DNA of 49,606 nt, taken from Candidatus Krumholzibacteriota bacterium. GTDB taxonomy: Bacteria > Krumholzibacteriota > Krumholzibacteriia > Krumholzibacteriales > Krumholzibacteriaceae. Shown piece by piece: positions 27,064-36,163 of the stretch. Each line of letters begins with the position of its first letter. The first letter of the stretch is position 1. A program made the position numbers and the translations under genes. The stretch lies in the NCBI GenBank assembly GCA_016932415.1, contig JAFGCX010000038.1:1-49606 (forward strand), read 5' to 3'. The notes below the pieces were generated by a model. The model was not told the origin of the DNA, did not search any database, and saw only the letters and a list, made by a program, of their open reading frames with translations.

Positions 27064-30015
27064 CTATGACCATATCCCTGACATGAGCCTGATTATTACT
27101 TCCATCGCCCTGTCAGTCCTTGCAATGAAATCGTCAAACAACCTTCCCGCCGCGTCGCTCGAGTCTCCATACCCCATACTGACGGCGACAGACGGAAGAT
27201 ATTCTTTCTCTATGACATCGTGAGCGGCTACCTTCAAACGGTAAAGGTCCCTCATCTTTTTAATAAAATCGAGATGCTCGATAAGATATATAAAATCTTC
27301 TTTTCTCTTTGGATTGAGTTCTGAAAGATATAAAAGAAGTTTCCTCGAAAGTGGATCGCGAAGCCTGTACTTCGCTTTGTATATAAGCAGAAGCATCTCG
27401 AGGTCACGCTGCCCCCCCCTGCATTCCTTCAGATTTCTCCTGATCTCATCATCCTCATTGGCGTGCCTTGCCACCATTTCCTCTATCAGCAACTCTATGA
27501 AATCGGCATCCCTGCCGAAAATAAGCGGCTCAATGATCTTTTCCTTGAGCTTTTTATCGAGTTTCTTCGGTCCGACGAGCATCCGCGAACTAAGGATCTG
27601 CGAAAGATCAACGAGCACATCCTTCGTCTCTGCGCTGAGAAATCCGCTCAGCTGGTCGAGGCTTATCACGTAACTGCCAAAATGCTCGGCAAACCTGTGA
27701 TGAGGTAATATTCCCCTCTTGAGTATCTGGGAGTTCATCTTCGATACGATCTTGTTGCAGTAATAGATTATCTCGTCATCACTCGAATCAAGGATCACGA
27801 TCATGTCATAATCATCGTCGAATCCCTGTTCGCGCGCGTGCCCCCCGGTGGCGTAGAGAGCGAACATGTCATGAGTATAGATCGAATATCCAAGGGATTT
27901 GTGCACATCCTGAAGGCAGTTTTCGTGCAGGGCATGCGTGTAATTATCGCAGAACTCGATAAATTCGGCATCTGTCTGCTCGCTTCCGGCGCCGGCGAGG
28001 GTCAGCAGGCTGACCCTTACGAACTCCATATCATAATAATCGCCTATCCGCTCTATTCTCTGGTCTATCGTCGGGATCGACGAGATATCACTGTAAAAAC
28101 CTTTCGTTATCTCCTTGAGTTTCTCGTTCCTGTAGAGGTTCTTTATGAAGACCGGATATTTGTTCAGGATCGGATGAAAATGTCTTTTAAAAAAATGGCT
28201 GCTTTTGTAATGGAGGTCCGACAGGCTGAGAAGCTGCTTGTGATATGGCAACAGCTCCGGGATGACCGGTTCCTTTTTTATTATCGATATGAACCGTCCG
28301 AGAAGGTCGTAATCGAGAAGGGCAAGAAAGTTGTTGAGTGTCTGCGACTGGGAGCTTGATATCCTTGCCAGTGAATCCGAGACACTTGGAAGGGAACCGA
28401 GCTGATCGATGAACAGCCTGCTCAGCAGGGCGAAGATCTCTTTCGATTCCTCTGTATTCGCCTTTCTGCCCATTATAGTAAGAAACTGGATTATTGGGGC
28501 CGGTTCATAGACGGTGCTCGAGACATACCCCTTCGCTACTTTATTAAGTGTCCTCCGTGGAAGCTCCCTGAAACTCTCTATGAATTCATCGTAAAAAAGA
28601 TTGTTCTCGTCCTTCAACTCTTCGAGAAAATCATCCCAGTATGTTATTCCCTCGAGAAACGACGAAGCCCGGAGAAAGTCGATCGCCAGATTGCCTTTAT
28701 ACCCTGGCGACTTGCGCGCGTCGCCGGAAAATATCGGACCATATATACTGATATCGCGCAGATGTTTCTTCAGGTCCGCGCTAAGTACCTCTATCGCCTG
28801 GTAACAGCTCTCGAGGTGATTGTAATAATCGACAAGCATGAATTCTTTCGCCGAAACTACTCCACGCTCCTCGAATCCGATCATTTCAGCTATCCGCGCC
28901 ACCATATCTCCTATGCACTGTTCGCTTAGGGTGATCTCTTCATCCTGAGCGACCATGATCTGGTACAGCTGCCTGAAAAGTTCCAGGAAGCTCAGAGCCC
29001 GTTCAATGTCATCGTATTCTTTTTCACGGCCGGGATTTTTAGCCTTGAGTTCTTCTATGATCTCCCACGCGTTGAGTCTTTCAACGCCATATAACAATTT
29101 CAAGGCGGAAAGAAGTCCCCTTATCGGCCGAAGACCGTCTTCCTTCGGATTGATGCTGTCTTTCGATTTCGGATTGGACAGGACCGATTTTATCTCCCCG
29201 AGGATTCCCCTGAGGAAACCCTCGTGGTAGCGGTTCTCCCTGTTTTTCGGATCGAAATAAAAGCGGCTTGTCACCCGTTTCCTGAATTCCTCATAAAGAT
29301 CCTCGCTGCCAAGGATATTCGCGGCCCCTATCATCTCGCTGACAATAATGAAATTGTATGTGTTGCTTGTAAGTACTGCCTCATATTCCTCGATCCGCGC
29401 GCTCAGTGAATTCCCTCCGATATATTCGGAAAGATGGAAATGCAGCCTCGTCGCGGTCTTGAACATGTGGCTGCTGAGCTGCCCGATCGCGCTGTTGAGG
29501 TTATCGCGGTCTCCATCCTCGGCGCAGACGATCCCCAGGTCTATATCATCCTGGTCCGCTCTTGTCCCGACGCCAAGGACGACGAATTCGGGATGGTCTT
29601 TCCCCTCGAGAAAGAGATCGAGGAGACGCCGCATGTAATCTCTCGTAAGGTGCCTGAACATTCTTCCCGATTCGAGCATGAATTTCTTGCTAACCTTGCT
29701 TCTGTCCCTGCTCGAAGCGAGATCGAGTTTTACGATATCTATAAGCCTGAGATTCATCTGCAGAAACTGCAGCGCGTAATAGCACCCGAGAAAATCGAGA
29801 GCCTCTTTTTTATCTTTCGCGACCTGGAGTATAGTATCCATCTCTTCCGAGATTTCCATCGAATAACTCCAGAAATGGACCCTGTCACGAACACCCTCGC
29901 GTTCGAGGGCCGCGGTCAGTTGATCGATATTTCTTGATATTACGTGGAGATATTTGTGGTTGTAATTTCCGAGTTTCTCCGTTTTTTCCTTCAGTCTCGC
30001 AAACTGATCCTTCAT
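27064..30015 (-). CDS. Large GlnE/GlnD-like protein with two nucleotidyltransferase domains
   Basis: 983 residues, predicted soluble and mostly helical. Two polymerase-beta-type nucleotidyltransferase cores are visible: LGVGTRADQDDIDLG at ~147-161 and TGGHAREQGFDDDYDMIVI at ~723-741, each with a metal-binding DxD. The second is followed ~130 residues later by KECRGGQRDLEMLLLIYK (864-881), the counterpart of the G-G-x-R-[DE]-I/L segment of GlnE and GlnD. The size and the two-domain plan recall GlnE (adenylyltransferase/adenylyl-removing enzyme), but similarity outside the cores is low and no glnA or PII gene is near, so the target is unknown. It follows the 2-oxoacid oxidoreductase gamma gene by 32 bases and may be co-transcribed. 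Confidence 0.75.
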   Translation of the reverse strand: MKDQFARLKEKTEKLGNYNHKYLHVISRNIDQLTAALEREGVRDRVHFWSYSMEISEEMDTILQVAKDKKEALDFLGCYYALQFLQMNLRLIDIVKLDLASSRDRSKVSKKFMLESGRMFRHLTRDYMRRLLDLFLEGKDHPEFVVLGVGTRADQDDIDLGIVCAEDGDRDNLNSAIGQLSSHMFKTATRLHFHLSEYIGGNSLSARIEEYEAVLTSNTYNFIIVSEMIGAANILGSEDLYEEFRKRVTSRFYFDPKNRENRYHEGFLRGILGEIKSVLSNPKSKDSINPKEDGLRPIRGLLSALKLLYGVERLNAWEIIEELKAKNPGREKEYDDIERALSFLELFRQLYQIMVAQDEEITLSEQCIGDMVARIAEMIGFEERGVVSAKEFMLVDYYNHLESCYQAIEVLSADLKKHLRDISIYGPIFSGDARKSPGYKGNLAIDFLRASSFLEGITYWDDFLEELKDENNLFYDEFIESFRELPRRTLNKVAKGYVSSTVYEPAPIIQFLTIMGRKANTEESKEIFALLSRLFIDQLGSLPSVSDSLARISSSQSQTLNNFLALLDYDLLGRFISIIKKEPVIPELLPYHKQLLSLSDLHYKSSHFFKRHFHPILNKYPVFIKNLYRNEKLKEITKGFYSDISSIPTIDQRIERIGDYYDMEFVRVSLLTLAGAGSEQTDAEFIEFCDNYTHALHENCLQDVHKSLGYSIYTHDMFALYATGGHAREQGFDDDYDMIVILDSSDDEIIYYCNKIVSKMNSQILKRGILPHHRFAEHFGSYVISLDQLSGFLSAETKDVLVDLSQILSSRMLVGPKKLDKKLKEKIIEPLIFGRDADFIELLIEEMVARHANEDDEIRRNLKECRGGQRDLEMLLLIYKAKYRLRDPLSRKLLLYLSELNPKRKEDFIYLIEHLDFIKKMRDLYRLKVAAHDVIEKEYLPSVAVSMGYGDSSDAAGRLFDDFIARTDRAMEVIIRLMSGIWS

Positions 30016-30047
30016 AGGCGACGCTTTCCCTCGATCAGGCCCTGATA

Positions 30048-30608
30048 TCAGCCGCAGTCTCCCGCGGCATATTGACTCCCTGTTTTAATACCTGCATCAA
30101 AAGCGCTGAGATAGTTTTCCTCCGACAGCTTCGGAGCTCTCGCCATGATCGCAAGCCTGATCGATTTTTCTTCGAGTACGTCTGAGATCGACGCAAAGAT
30201 ACCGAGGACAAAAATATTTATCATCGAATAATTATCGACGTACCTGTCTATTACCTCGAAGAAAGGAATCTTGCAGATCCTTTCCTCTCCAGGCGACCCT
30301 GCCGTCTCGACATCGATATCGGCAACGACCACACCGCCCGGGGCGAGATCGGCGATATGCCTCTCGAACGCTTCCTGCGTAAGGACGAGAAGAAAATCGA
30401 CCGCCTGTACTCTTGGAGAATCGACCGGTACGTCAGAGATTATGACATCGGCCCTGGCGATGTTACTTCTCGCTTCCGGACCGAACGAAGCACTTTCAAG
30501 GGCATACTTGTCTCCGTATATCGCCGCCGCTTCGGCAAGTATCCTCGCCGCCTGTTTCAGGCCATGGTTGCTTGACCCGCTCAACCTGATGCAATATTTG
30601 TACGACAT
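30048..30608 (-). CDS. 2-oxoacid:acceptor oxidoreductase gamma subunit (orphan)
   Basis: 186-residue gamma/catalytic-accessory domain of pyruvate or 2-oxoglutarate ferredoxin oxidoreductases. Visible: IRLSGSSNHGLKQAARILAE (usual SGSGGQG altered to SGSSNHG), the conserved SFGPEARSNIARADVIISD and the LAPGGVVVADID segment. Alpha and beta subunits are not in this window, so the partner genes are elsewhere or the protein has a separate role. The ATG has GGGAG seven bases ahead; the longer in-frame reading to 30704 has no ribosome site. The downstream neighbour is the double nucleotidyltransferase. Confidence 0.85.
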   Translation of the reverse strand: MSYKYCIRLSGSSNHGLKQAARILAEAAAIYGDKYALESASFGPEARSNIARADVIISDVPVDSPRVQAVDFLLVLTQEAFERHIADLAPGGVVVADIDVETAGSPGEERICKIPFFEVIDRYVDNYSMINIFVLGIFASISDVLEEKSIRLAIMARAPKLSEENYLSAFDAGIKTGSQYAAGDCG

Positions 30609-30885
30609 GGCGGACTCCCTGTTTTTTTTACCGGTCCTGATCGTCGCTGGCAATGGCCAAGAATACATCGAATGAACGGCCCTTACAACAGGAATGATCA
30701 TCACTGACGAGATGGCACGATGAAAAAGGACTAAACCATCGGAGTTTCCAACCGATAACTCTTACCAGCAAGGAACTTTGCGATTGAAATAACGTATATA
30801 AATATAGTAAGTTGACAGAATATGGTGCTTTCTTATCACTGATTCTCATGGATGGACTATCAATATTCGGCGGGATGCGTCACGG

Positions 30886-33800
30886 ATGATTGGAAATTTA
30901 AATCGGTCTTCGCGCTTCATTGCTCTTGCGGCGGTCGTTACGGCCGCTATTGTGTATGTGTCATCATTTCCCTCTTCGGCCGCTCCGTCCACCGCGGTCC
31001 AGACGGCTGACACTCCAAGGATTAAATTCAAACGTATATCGATCGAAGACGGATTATCACAGAGTATCGTCGAATGCATCATCCAGGATAAGACTGGATT
31101 CCTGTGGCTCGGTACGGAATCGGGGCTTAACAAATACGACGGATACGACTTCACTGTCATGGTCAATGACCCGAAAGACCCGAACAGCCTCAGCTATAAC
31201 CATATCCTCTCTGTCTGCGAGGACAGTCATGGTTATCTCTGGATCGGGACTTTTCACGGAGGGTTGAACAGGTACGATCCCGAGACCGGTATATTCAAAC
31301 TCTACATCAACGATCCGAGGAACAGTTCGAGCATCAGCCATAACAATATCAACGCTATCCTCGAGGACCGTTCCGGTACTCTCTGGATAGGGACTGACGA
31401 CGGGTTGAACAGGTTCGATCCTGTCAGCGATTCCTTCTCCAGGTTTCTCGACAGCTCAAAGAGCTCGACCAGCCCGGGCGGTTCTGCGGTCCTCGATATC
31501 TACGAGGATGATGAAGGGATGCTCTGGATAGCTCAGGACGGGAATGGATTGTGCTGCGTAGATACGCATGGGATTCTCATGAGGCATTATCTCCATGACC
31601 CCGGTGACGATTCCTCGCTAAGCAGCAATTCGGTAAGATCCATATTCCAGGACCGGTCGGAGACATTCTGGGTCGGGACTGTCGGAGGAGGCCTCAACAG
31701 GCTTGATGATTCCAGGAAACATTTTTCGAGGTACAGGCACGATCCCCACGATCCATCCAGCCTGAGCAACGACAATGTCTACGCGATCTACGAGGACAGT
31801 TTCGGTTCGCTGTGGATAGGGACGAAAGGCGGAGGACTCAACCTCTACGACCGGGGTAATGACGGTTTCTTCCATTATCTCAATGATCCGAACGACCCGA
31901 CCAGCATCGGGTACAACGAGATATATGATATCTTCGAAGACAGGTCGGGAGTGATCTGGCTCGGCACATATGGAGACGGAACGAGCAGTTTCCACGGCAA
32001 GCTCAGCAAATTCAACGTCTACAGGCCGGACCCCACCGATCCCGAAGCGCTGAATGAAGGGATCGTCTGGTCGATACTCGAGGATACCGACAAGACCCTG
32101 TGGATAGGGACGCATGGTGGTGGATTGAACCATTTCGACAGAAAATCGGGGAGATTCACTCATTTCAGGAATGATCATGATGATCCAGAAAGTATCAACA
32201 GCGATATAGTCAGGATCGTCTTTATGGACAGGAATAAGACTATCTGGGTAGGAACGCGGGACGGTATAGGCAGGTTCAACCGGAAGACAGGTAAATTCAG
32301 TAGATATACTCACGATCCCGGCGATCCTTCGAGTATCAGCCACAACGAGATCAGATCGATCTACGAAGACCGCAAGGGAACGATGTGGATCGGCACGTAC
32401 GGTGGCGGGCTGAACAGTTTCGACAGGGAAAGTGGGAAGTTCCAGACGTTCAGGCATGATATCGACGATTCAACGAGCCTCAGCAACGATTTCGTCAGGG
32501 AGATGCTGGAAGACAGCGCGGGAAGATTCTGGATAGGCACTCAGGGTGGCGGACTTGAACTGATGAATCGCGCCAGGGGGACTTTCACTCATTTCAGGAC
32601 CGATATATCCGACCCCCAGTCGCTGAACAACGATTACGCCTTTACGATCTTAGAAGGTGAAGGACGCACATTGTGGATCGGAACGATGGGAGGCGGCCTG
32701 AACAGGCTTGATATAAATACCGGGAAATTCAGACATTTCACTGAAGACGACGGGCTGGCGAACAATTCCGTCTACTGCATACTCGGAGGAAACGACGGGA
32801 AACTCTGGATGAGCAGCAATTTCGGGATATCCTCATTCGACCCTGAAACGGAGGAGTTCAGCAACTATAACAGCGAGGATGGAATCCAGAGCAACGAATT
32901 CAATGGAGGATCCTCGTTCAAAAGCAGTTCGGGCGAACTTTTCTTCGGCAATATAGATGGATTCATCTCTTTCTTCCCGGACAGGATAGTCAACAACCCT
33001 AACATCCCTCCCGTGGTACTGACGACATTCAAGAAGCTAAACAAGAGCGTCGATCTGGACAGGCCTATAGCCAGGATCGATGAACTCGTACTTTCGCATA
33101 AGGATTACTTCTTCTCGTTCGAATTTTCCGCCCTTGATTATTACGCCCCGGGAAAAAACAAATATGCCTATATGATGGAAGGTCTCGACAAGGACTGGAT
33201 ATATACCGACTCTTCAAAACGTATCGCGACATATACGACTCTTCAGCCGGGAAAATATATTTTCAGGGTCAAGGGCTCGAACAATGATGGTATCTGGAAC
33301 GAGGAAGGAGTCTCGATAAAGATCACGATAACTCCCCCTTTCTGGAAGACTCTATGGTTCCGCGCCCTGATCGGCCTGATAATAGCCGCCATAATATTCA
33401 TTCTCTACAACCGCCGGGTCAAGAACGTGCGAATATCGACGGAGCTGATGGCCGCCCAGGCCGCACAGATGTCGATCATGCCGCATAAAGATCCCCAGAT
33501 CGATGGCTTCGATATAAGCGGGACATGCATTCCGGCGAATGAGGTAGGCGGAGATTTTTACGACTATATGTGGCTCGACATCGAAAAGACAAGATTCCTC
33601 GTGGCGATAGGCGACGTTTCGGGCAAAGCAATGAAAGCGGCGATGATAGCGGTTATGTCAAGCGGCATGATCTGCTCGAGAGCGATGGGTAACAGCTCGA
33701 TCTCAAAGATCATGACCGAGATCAATCCACCTCTCTTCAGCAAGACCGAAGCTACGATGTACACGGCGCTATTCCTGGCGGCGATCGATATAAAGACGAA

Positions 33801-34170
33801 AGAGATCGCATTTTCCAACGCCGGGTTCAGCGATCCGATCCTGAAAACAGCCGAAAGCCTGATGAAGATAGACAACGTCGGATCGAGACTGCCCCTTGGG
33901 ATGCTTGAAGATACTTCCTATTCGGAAAAGAAGGTCAGAATGGAACATAACGATATTCTGGTCCTTTTCTCCGATGGCGTTCCAGACGCGATCAACCAGT
34001 CGAAGGAATTCTATGATACCGATTCGCTCGAGACTCTCCTGAAAGACAGAGTGACGCCTTCGATGTCAGCCAGAGAGATCAAGGAACTGATCGTCGACGA
34101 CGTCATGAGGTTTGCCGGGCATACTCCCCAGAACGATGATATCACTCTTGTAGTCATCAAGGCCTGCTGA
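30886..34170 (+). CDS. Two-component-type propeller sensor fused to a PP2C/SpoIIE phosphatase
   Basis: 1094-residue membrane sensor. After an N-terminal signal/anchor (FIALAAVVTAAIVYVSSF) come 13 repeats with the core LWIGT-x-GGGLNR-x-D (residues ~55-680), forming two propellers of the Reg_prop type. A Y_Y_Y domain follows (~730-830, with FEFSALDYYAPGKNKYAYMMEG), then one membrane helix (LIGLIIAAIIFILY, ~840) and a cytoplasmic SpoIIE phosphatase (VGGDFYDY, GDVSGKAMKAAM, FSDGVPDAI, NDDITLVVIK). Usual members end in a histidine kinase; here the output is a serine phosphatase. It probably senses an extracellular ligand, often glycan-derived in relatives, and acts on a partner-switching pathway. 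No ribosome site is obvious; the ATG is the first candidate before the signal peptide. Confidence 0.9.
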   Translation: MIGNLNRSSRFIALAAVVTAAIVYVSSFPSSAAPSTAVQTADTPRIKFKRISIEDGLSQSIVECIIQDKTGFLWLGTESGLNKYDGYDFTVMVNDPKDPNSLSYNHILSVCEDSHGYLWIGTFHGGLNRYDPETGIFKLYINDPRNSSSISHNNINAILEDRSGTLWIGTDDGLNRFDPVSDSFSRFLDSSKSSTSPGGSAVLDIYEDDEGMLWIAQDGNGLCCVDTHGILMRHYLHDPGDDSSLSSNSVRSIFQDRSETFWVGTVGGGLNRLDDSRKHFSRYRHDPHDPSSLSNDNVYAIYEDSFGSLWIGTKGGGLNLYDRGNDGFFHYLNDPNDPTSIGYNEIYDIFEDRSGVIWLGTYGDGTSSFHGKLSKFNVYRPDPTDPEALNEGIVWSILEDTDKTLWIGTHGGGLNHFDRKSGRFTHFRNDHDDPESINSDIVRIVFMDRNKTIWVGTRDGIGRFNRKTGKFSRYTHDPGDPSSISHNEIRSIYEDRKGTMWIGTYGGGLNSFDRESGKFQTFRHDIDDSTSLSNDFVREMLEDSAGRFWIGTQGGGLELMNRARGTFTHFRTDISDPQSLNNDYAFTILEGEGRTLWIGTMGGGLNRLDINTGKFRHFTEDDGLANNSVYCILGGNDGKLWMSSNFGISSFDPETEEFSNYNSEDGIQSNEFNGGSSFKSSSGELFFGNIDGFISFFPDRIVNNPNIPPVVLTTFKKLNKSVDLDRPIARIDELVLSHKDYFFSFEFSALDYYAPGKNKYAYMMEGLDKDWIYTDSSKRIATYTTLQPGKYIFRVKGSNNDGIWNEEGVSIKITITPPFWKTLWFRALIGLIIAAIIFILYNRRVKNVRISTELMAAQAAQMSIMPHKDPQIDGFDISGTCIPANEVGGDFYDYMWLDIEKTRFLVAIGDVSGKAMKAAMIAVMSSGMICSRAMGNSSISKIMTEINPPLFSKTEATMYTALFLAAIDIKTKEIAFSNAGFSDPILKTAESLMKIDNVGSRLPLGMLEDTSYSEKKVRMEHNDILVLFSDGVPDAINQSKEFYDTDSLETLLKDRVTPSMSAREIKELIVDDVMRFAGHTPQNDDITLVVIKAC

Positions 34171-34251
34171 AGCAGCCTCTCTCGCTCTCACCCCCTTTCT
34201 GACACGATCTGCCGAAAAGTCGATTTCCTGGAATAAATCTGCTTATAAAAT

Positions 34252-34280
34252 TTGCATCAATGGCGGATTTAATGTATAAA
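34252..34280 (+). promoter_or_regulatory. Predicted promoter of the dehydrogenase-dehydratase operon
   Basis: TTGCAT (34252-34257), a 17-base spacer and TATAAA (34275-34280). It lies 80 bases ahead of the first gene of the operon. Confidence 0.6.
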
Positions 34281-34307
34281 TGTAAAAAAGTTACGAGAGG
34301 ATCGAGC

Positions 34308-34338
34308 AACGCATCTGACCCGCACGGTTCGATGCGTT
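34308..34338 (+). promoter_or_regulatory. Leader stem-loop before the isocitrate/isopropylmalate dehydrogenase gene
   Basis: AACGCATC (34308-34315) and GATGCGTT (34331-34338) form a perfect 8-bp stem with a 15-base loop. No T-run follows, so it is not an intrinsic terminator. It lies within the predicted leader, 23 bases ahead of the start, next to the AAGGAG site, and may bind a regulator or affect translation. Confidence 0.5.
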
Positions 34339-34361
34339 AACAGTAAAGGAGTTAACAGGTT

Positions 34362-35546
34362 ATGAGTAAAAGAACTATCGTCTCAATGCCCGGTGATGGA
34401 ATCGGCAAGGTCGTCCTCCCCGCCACCGTTAAAGTCCTCGAAAAAGCCGGATTCGAAGCGGACTATGTCCATGCAGATATCGGATGGGAATTCTGGTGCA
34501 AAGAAGGAAATCCCTTTCCGCAAAGGACTATCGATCTTCTCAGCAAGCACAAGATAGGCCTCTTCGGCGCTATAACCTCCAAGCCTAAATCTGAAGCGGC
34601 CCTGGAACTCGATCCATCGCTTCAGGACAAGGGACTTGTCTATTACAGCCCGATAGTGGCGATGAGGCAGCTTTTCAACCTTGATATCTGTATACGTCCC
34701 TGCCGTTCATTTCCCAACAATCCGCTCAACTTCATAAGAAAAGGACCGGGCGGGACTATCGAGGAACCTGTCGTCGACACCGTCATTTTCCGCCAGAATA
34801 CCGAAGGGCTCTACGGCGGCGTCGAATGGACAAATCCTCCGCAGATTGTCCTCGACGCTCTCAATTCTCATCCGAAATTCAAGAACTTCGCATCCACTCC
34901 ACCCGCTGAACTGGCCGTATCGACGCGTATCTTCACGCAGAAGGCGTGTAACAGGATAGTCGGTGAAGCTTTTAAATATGCCGACAAATTCGGTTACAAG
35001 TCTGTGACGATATGTGAAAAACCGAACGTCATCAGGGAGACTTCAGGGATGATGCTGGCAACGGGCAAGAGGATCCAGAAGGAGTATCCCGGTATCGAAC
35101 TCTGGAACACCAATATAGACGCGCAGATGATGTGGCTGACCAAGAATCCTGAAGATTACGGCGTAATCGTCGCCGGCAACATGTTCGGCGATATCGTCTC
35201 CGACGGGTTCGCCGGTCTTGTCGGCGGACTTGGATTCGCCTGCAGCGCCAATATCGGCGAAGAAGTCGCTGTCTTCGAGCCTACGCACGGATCGGCCCCC
35301 AAATATGAAAAACTCGATCCCCCGATCGTAAACCCGATGGCGATGATACTTTCAGCCTGCATGATGCTCGACCACATCGGAGAGACCGAAAAGGCCGAAA
35401 AGATCCGTTCCGCCATCGCCTCTGTGATCAAAGAGGGTAAGATATACTCCTATGATATGCTTAAACTCAGAGGCGGCGCCGACGCCCTGGCAAAAGGCGC
35501 GTCATCGACCGATCAGGTCGCGGCGGCAGTGATGGAGAAACTTTAA
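34362..35546 (+). CDS. Isocitrate/isopropylmalate-family dehydrogenase
   Basis: 394-residue NAD(P)-dependent beta-decarboxylating dehydrogenase. Seen are the N-terminal PGDGIGKVV, the substrate-loop region AMRQLFNLDICIRPCRSF (with the R-P-x-R pair), IFRQNTEGLYGGVEW, the metal-binding Asp in NMFGDIVSDGFAGLVGGLG and the NAD loop FEPTHGSAPKY. The loop resembles eukaryote-type NAD isocitrate dehydrogenase more than LeuB, but substrate (isocitrate, isopropylmalate or homoisocitrate) cannot be fixed from sequence. It is the first gene of a five-gene operon with two aconitase-family dehydratases, which supply such 2-hydroxy-acids. Confidence 0.88.
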   Translation: MSKRTIVSMPGDGIGKVVLPATVKVLEKAGFEADYVHADIGWEFWCKEGNPFPQRTIDLLSKHKIGLFGAITSKPKSEAALELDPSLQDKGLVYYSPIVAMRQLFNLDICIRPCRSFPNNPLNFIRKGPGGTIEEPVVDTVIFRQNTEGLYGGVEWTNPPQIVLDALNSHPKFKNFASTPPAELAVSTRIFTQKACNRIVGEAFKYADKFGYKSVTICEKPNVIRETSGMMLATGKRIQKEYPGIELWNTNIDAQMMWLTKNPEDYGVIVAGNMFGDIVSDGFAGLVGGLGFACSANIGEEVAVFEPTHGSAPKYEKLDPPIVNPMAMILSACMMLDHIGETEKAEKIRSAIASVIKEGKIYSYDMLKLRGGADALAKGASSTDQVAAAVMEKL

Positions 35547-35571
35547 CACTTATCGCGACAGGAGAATCGAT

Positions 35572-36147
35572 ATGATCACTTCAAAAGATATCGAATCGAT
35601 CTTCGCCGCGCAGCTCGCGAAGATAAAGAAAGTCGAACTCAGGAACATGGTCGTTGAGATATGGGTCGCGGGCTGCGCCAAAGGAGCCTGGGAAAGCGTC
35701 GAAGAACTTCGCGCTATCCCCTTCACCCTTCTTACCGACACAAAAGGGATCAGTTTCATAGAGCACACCATCGCGGTGACCGAAGGAGCGCTCGCTCTTG
35801 CCCGTGCGCAGATCGACGCGTACAGCAAAATGCCGTACCCCTTCGACCTTGACCGCCTTGTAGCCGGCGGGCTTCTCCACGATGTCGGCAAGCTGCTTGA
35901 GATCGAGCGGGACGGAACGGGCGGCTATCGAAAGAGTCACAGCGGTAAATGCGCACGCCATCCTATATCGGGGGCTCTTCTTGCCGCCGAATCGGGCGCC
36001 GATGAAGAACTGCTTAATACCATCATCTGTCACGCGAAGGAAGGTGACGGACGCCCGCAGGTACCTGAGACCGTGATGATACACCAGGCTGATTTCGCCA
36101 CCTTCGACCCCCTTGTCATGCTTAGCAAGGGATTGTTGATCGAATAG
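35572..36147 (+). CDS. HD-domain phosphohydrolase
   Basis: 191-residue soluble protein with a full HD metal site: FIEHTIAV (H), GGLLHDVGKLL (HD), HPISGALLA (H), IICHAKEGDG and MIHQADFATFD (D). The usual substrates of such proteins are nucleotides or phosphorylated small molecules. Its gene lies within the dehydrogenase/dehydratase operon (25 bases after, 16 bases before its neighbours), so the function may relate to that pathway. The ATG is preceded by AGGAGA. Confidence 0.85.
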   Translation: MITSKDIESIFAAQLAKIKKVELRNMVVEIWVAGCAKGAWESVEELRAIPFTLLTDTKGISFIEHTIAVTEGALALARAQIDAYSKMPYPFDLDRLVAGGLLHDVGKLLEIERDGTGGYRKSHSGKCARHPISGALLAAESGADEELLNTIICHAKEGDGRPQVPETVMIHQADFATFDPLVMLSKGLLIE

Positions 36148-36163
36148 AAAGGCTGGATCCATT

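Noticed and set aside
31100-32860. Repetitive DNA that could suggest a CRISPR or tandem satellite
   Set aside because: The repeats are the coding units of the propeller protein (GGGLNR-type), degenerate at DNA level and in frame.
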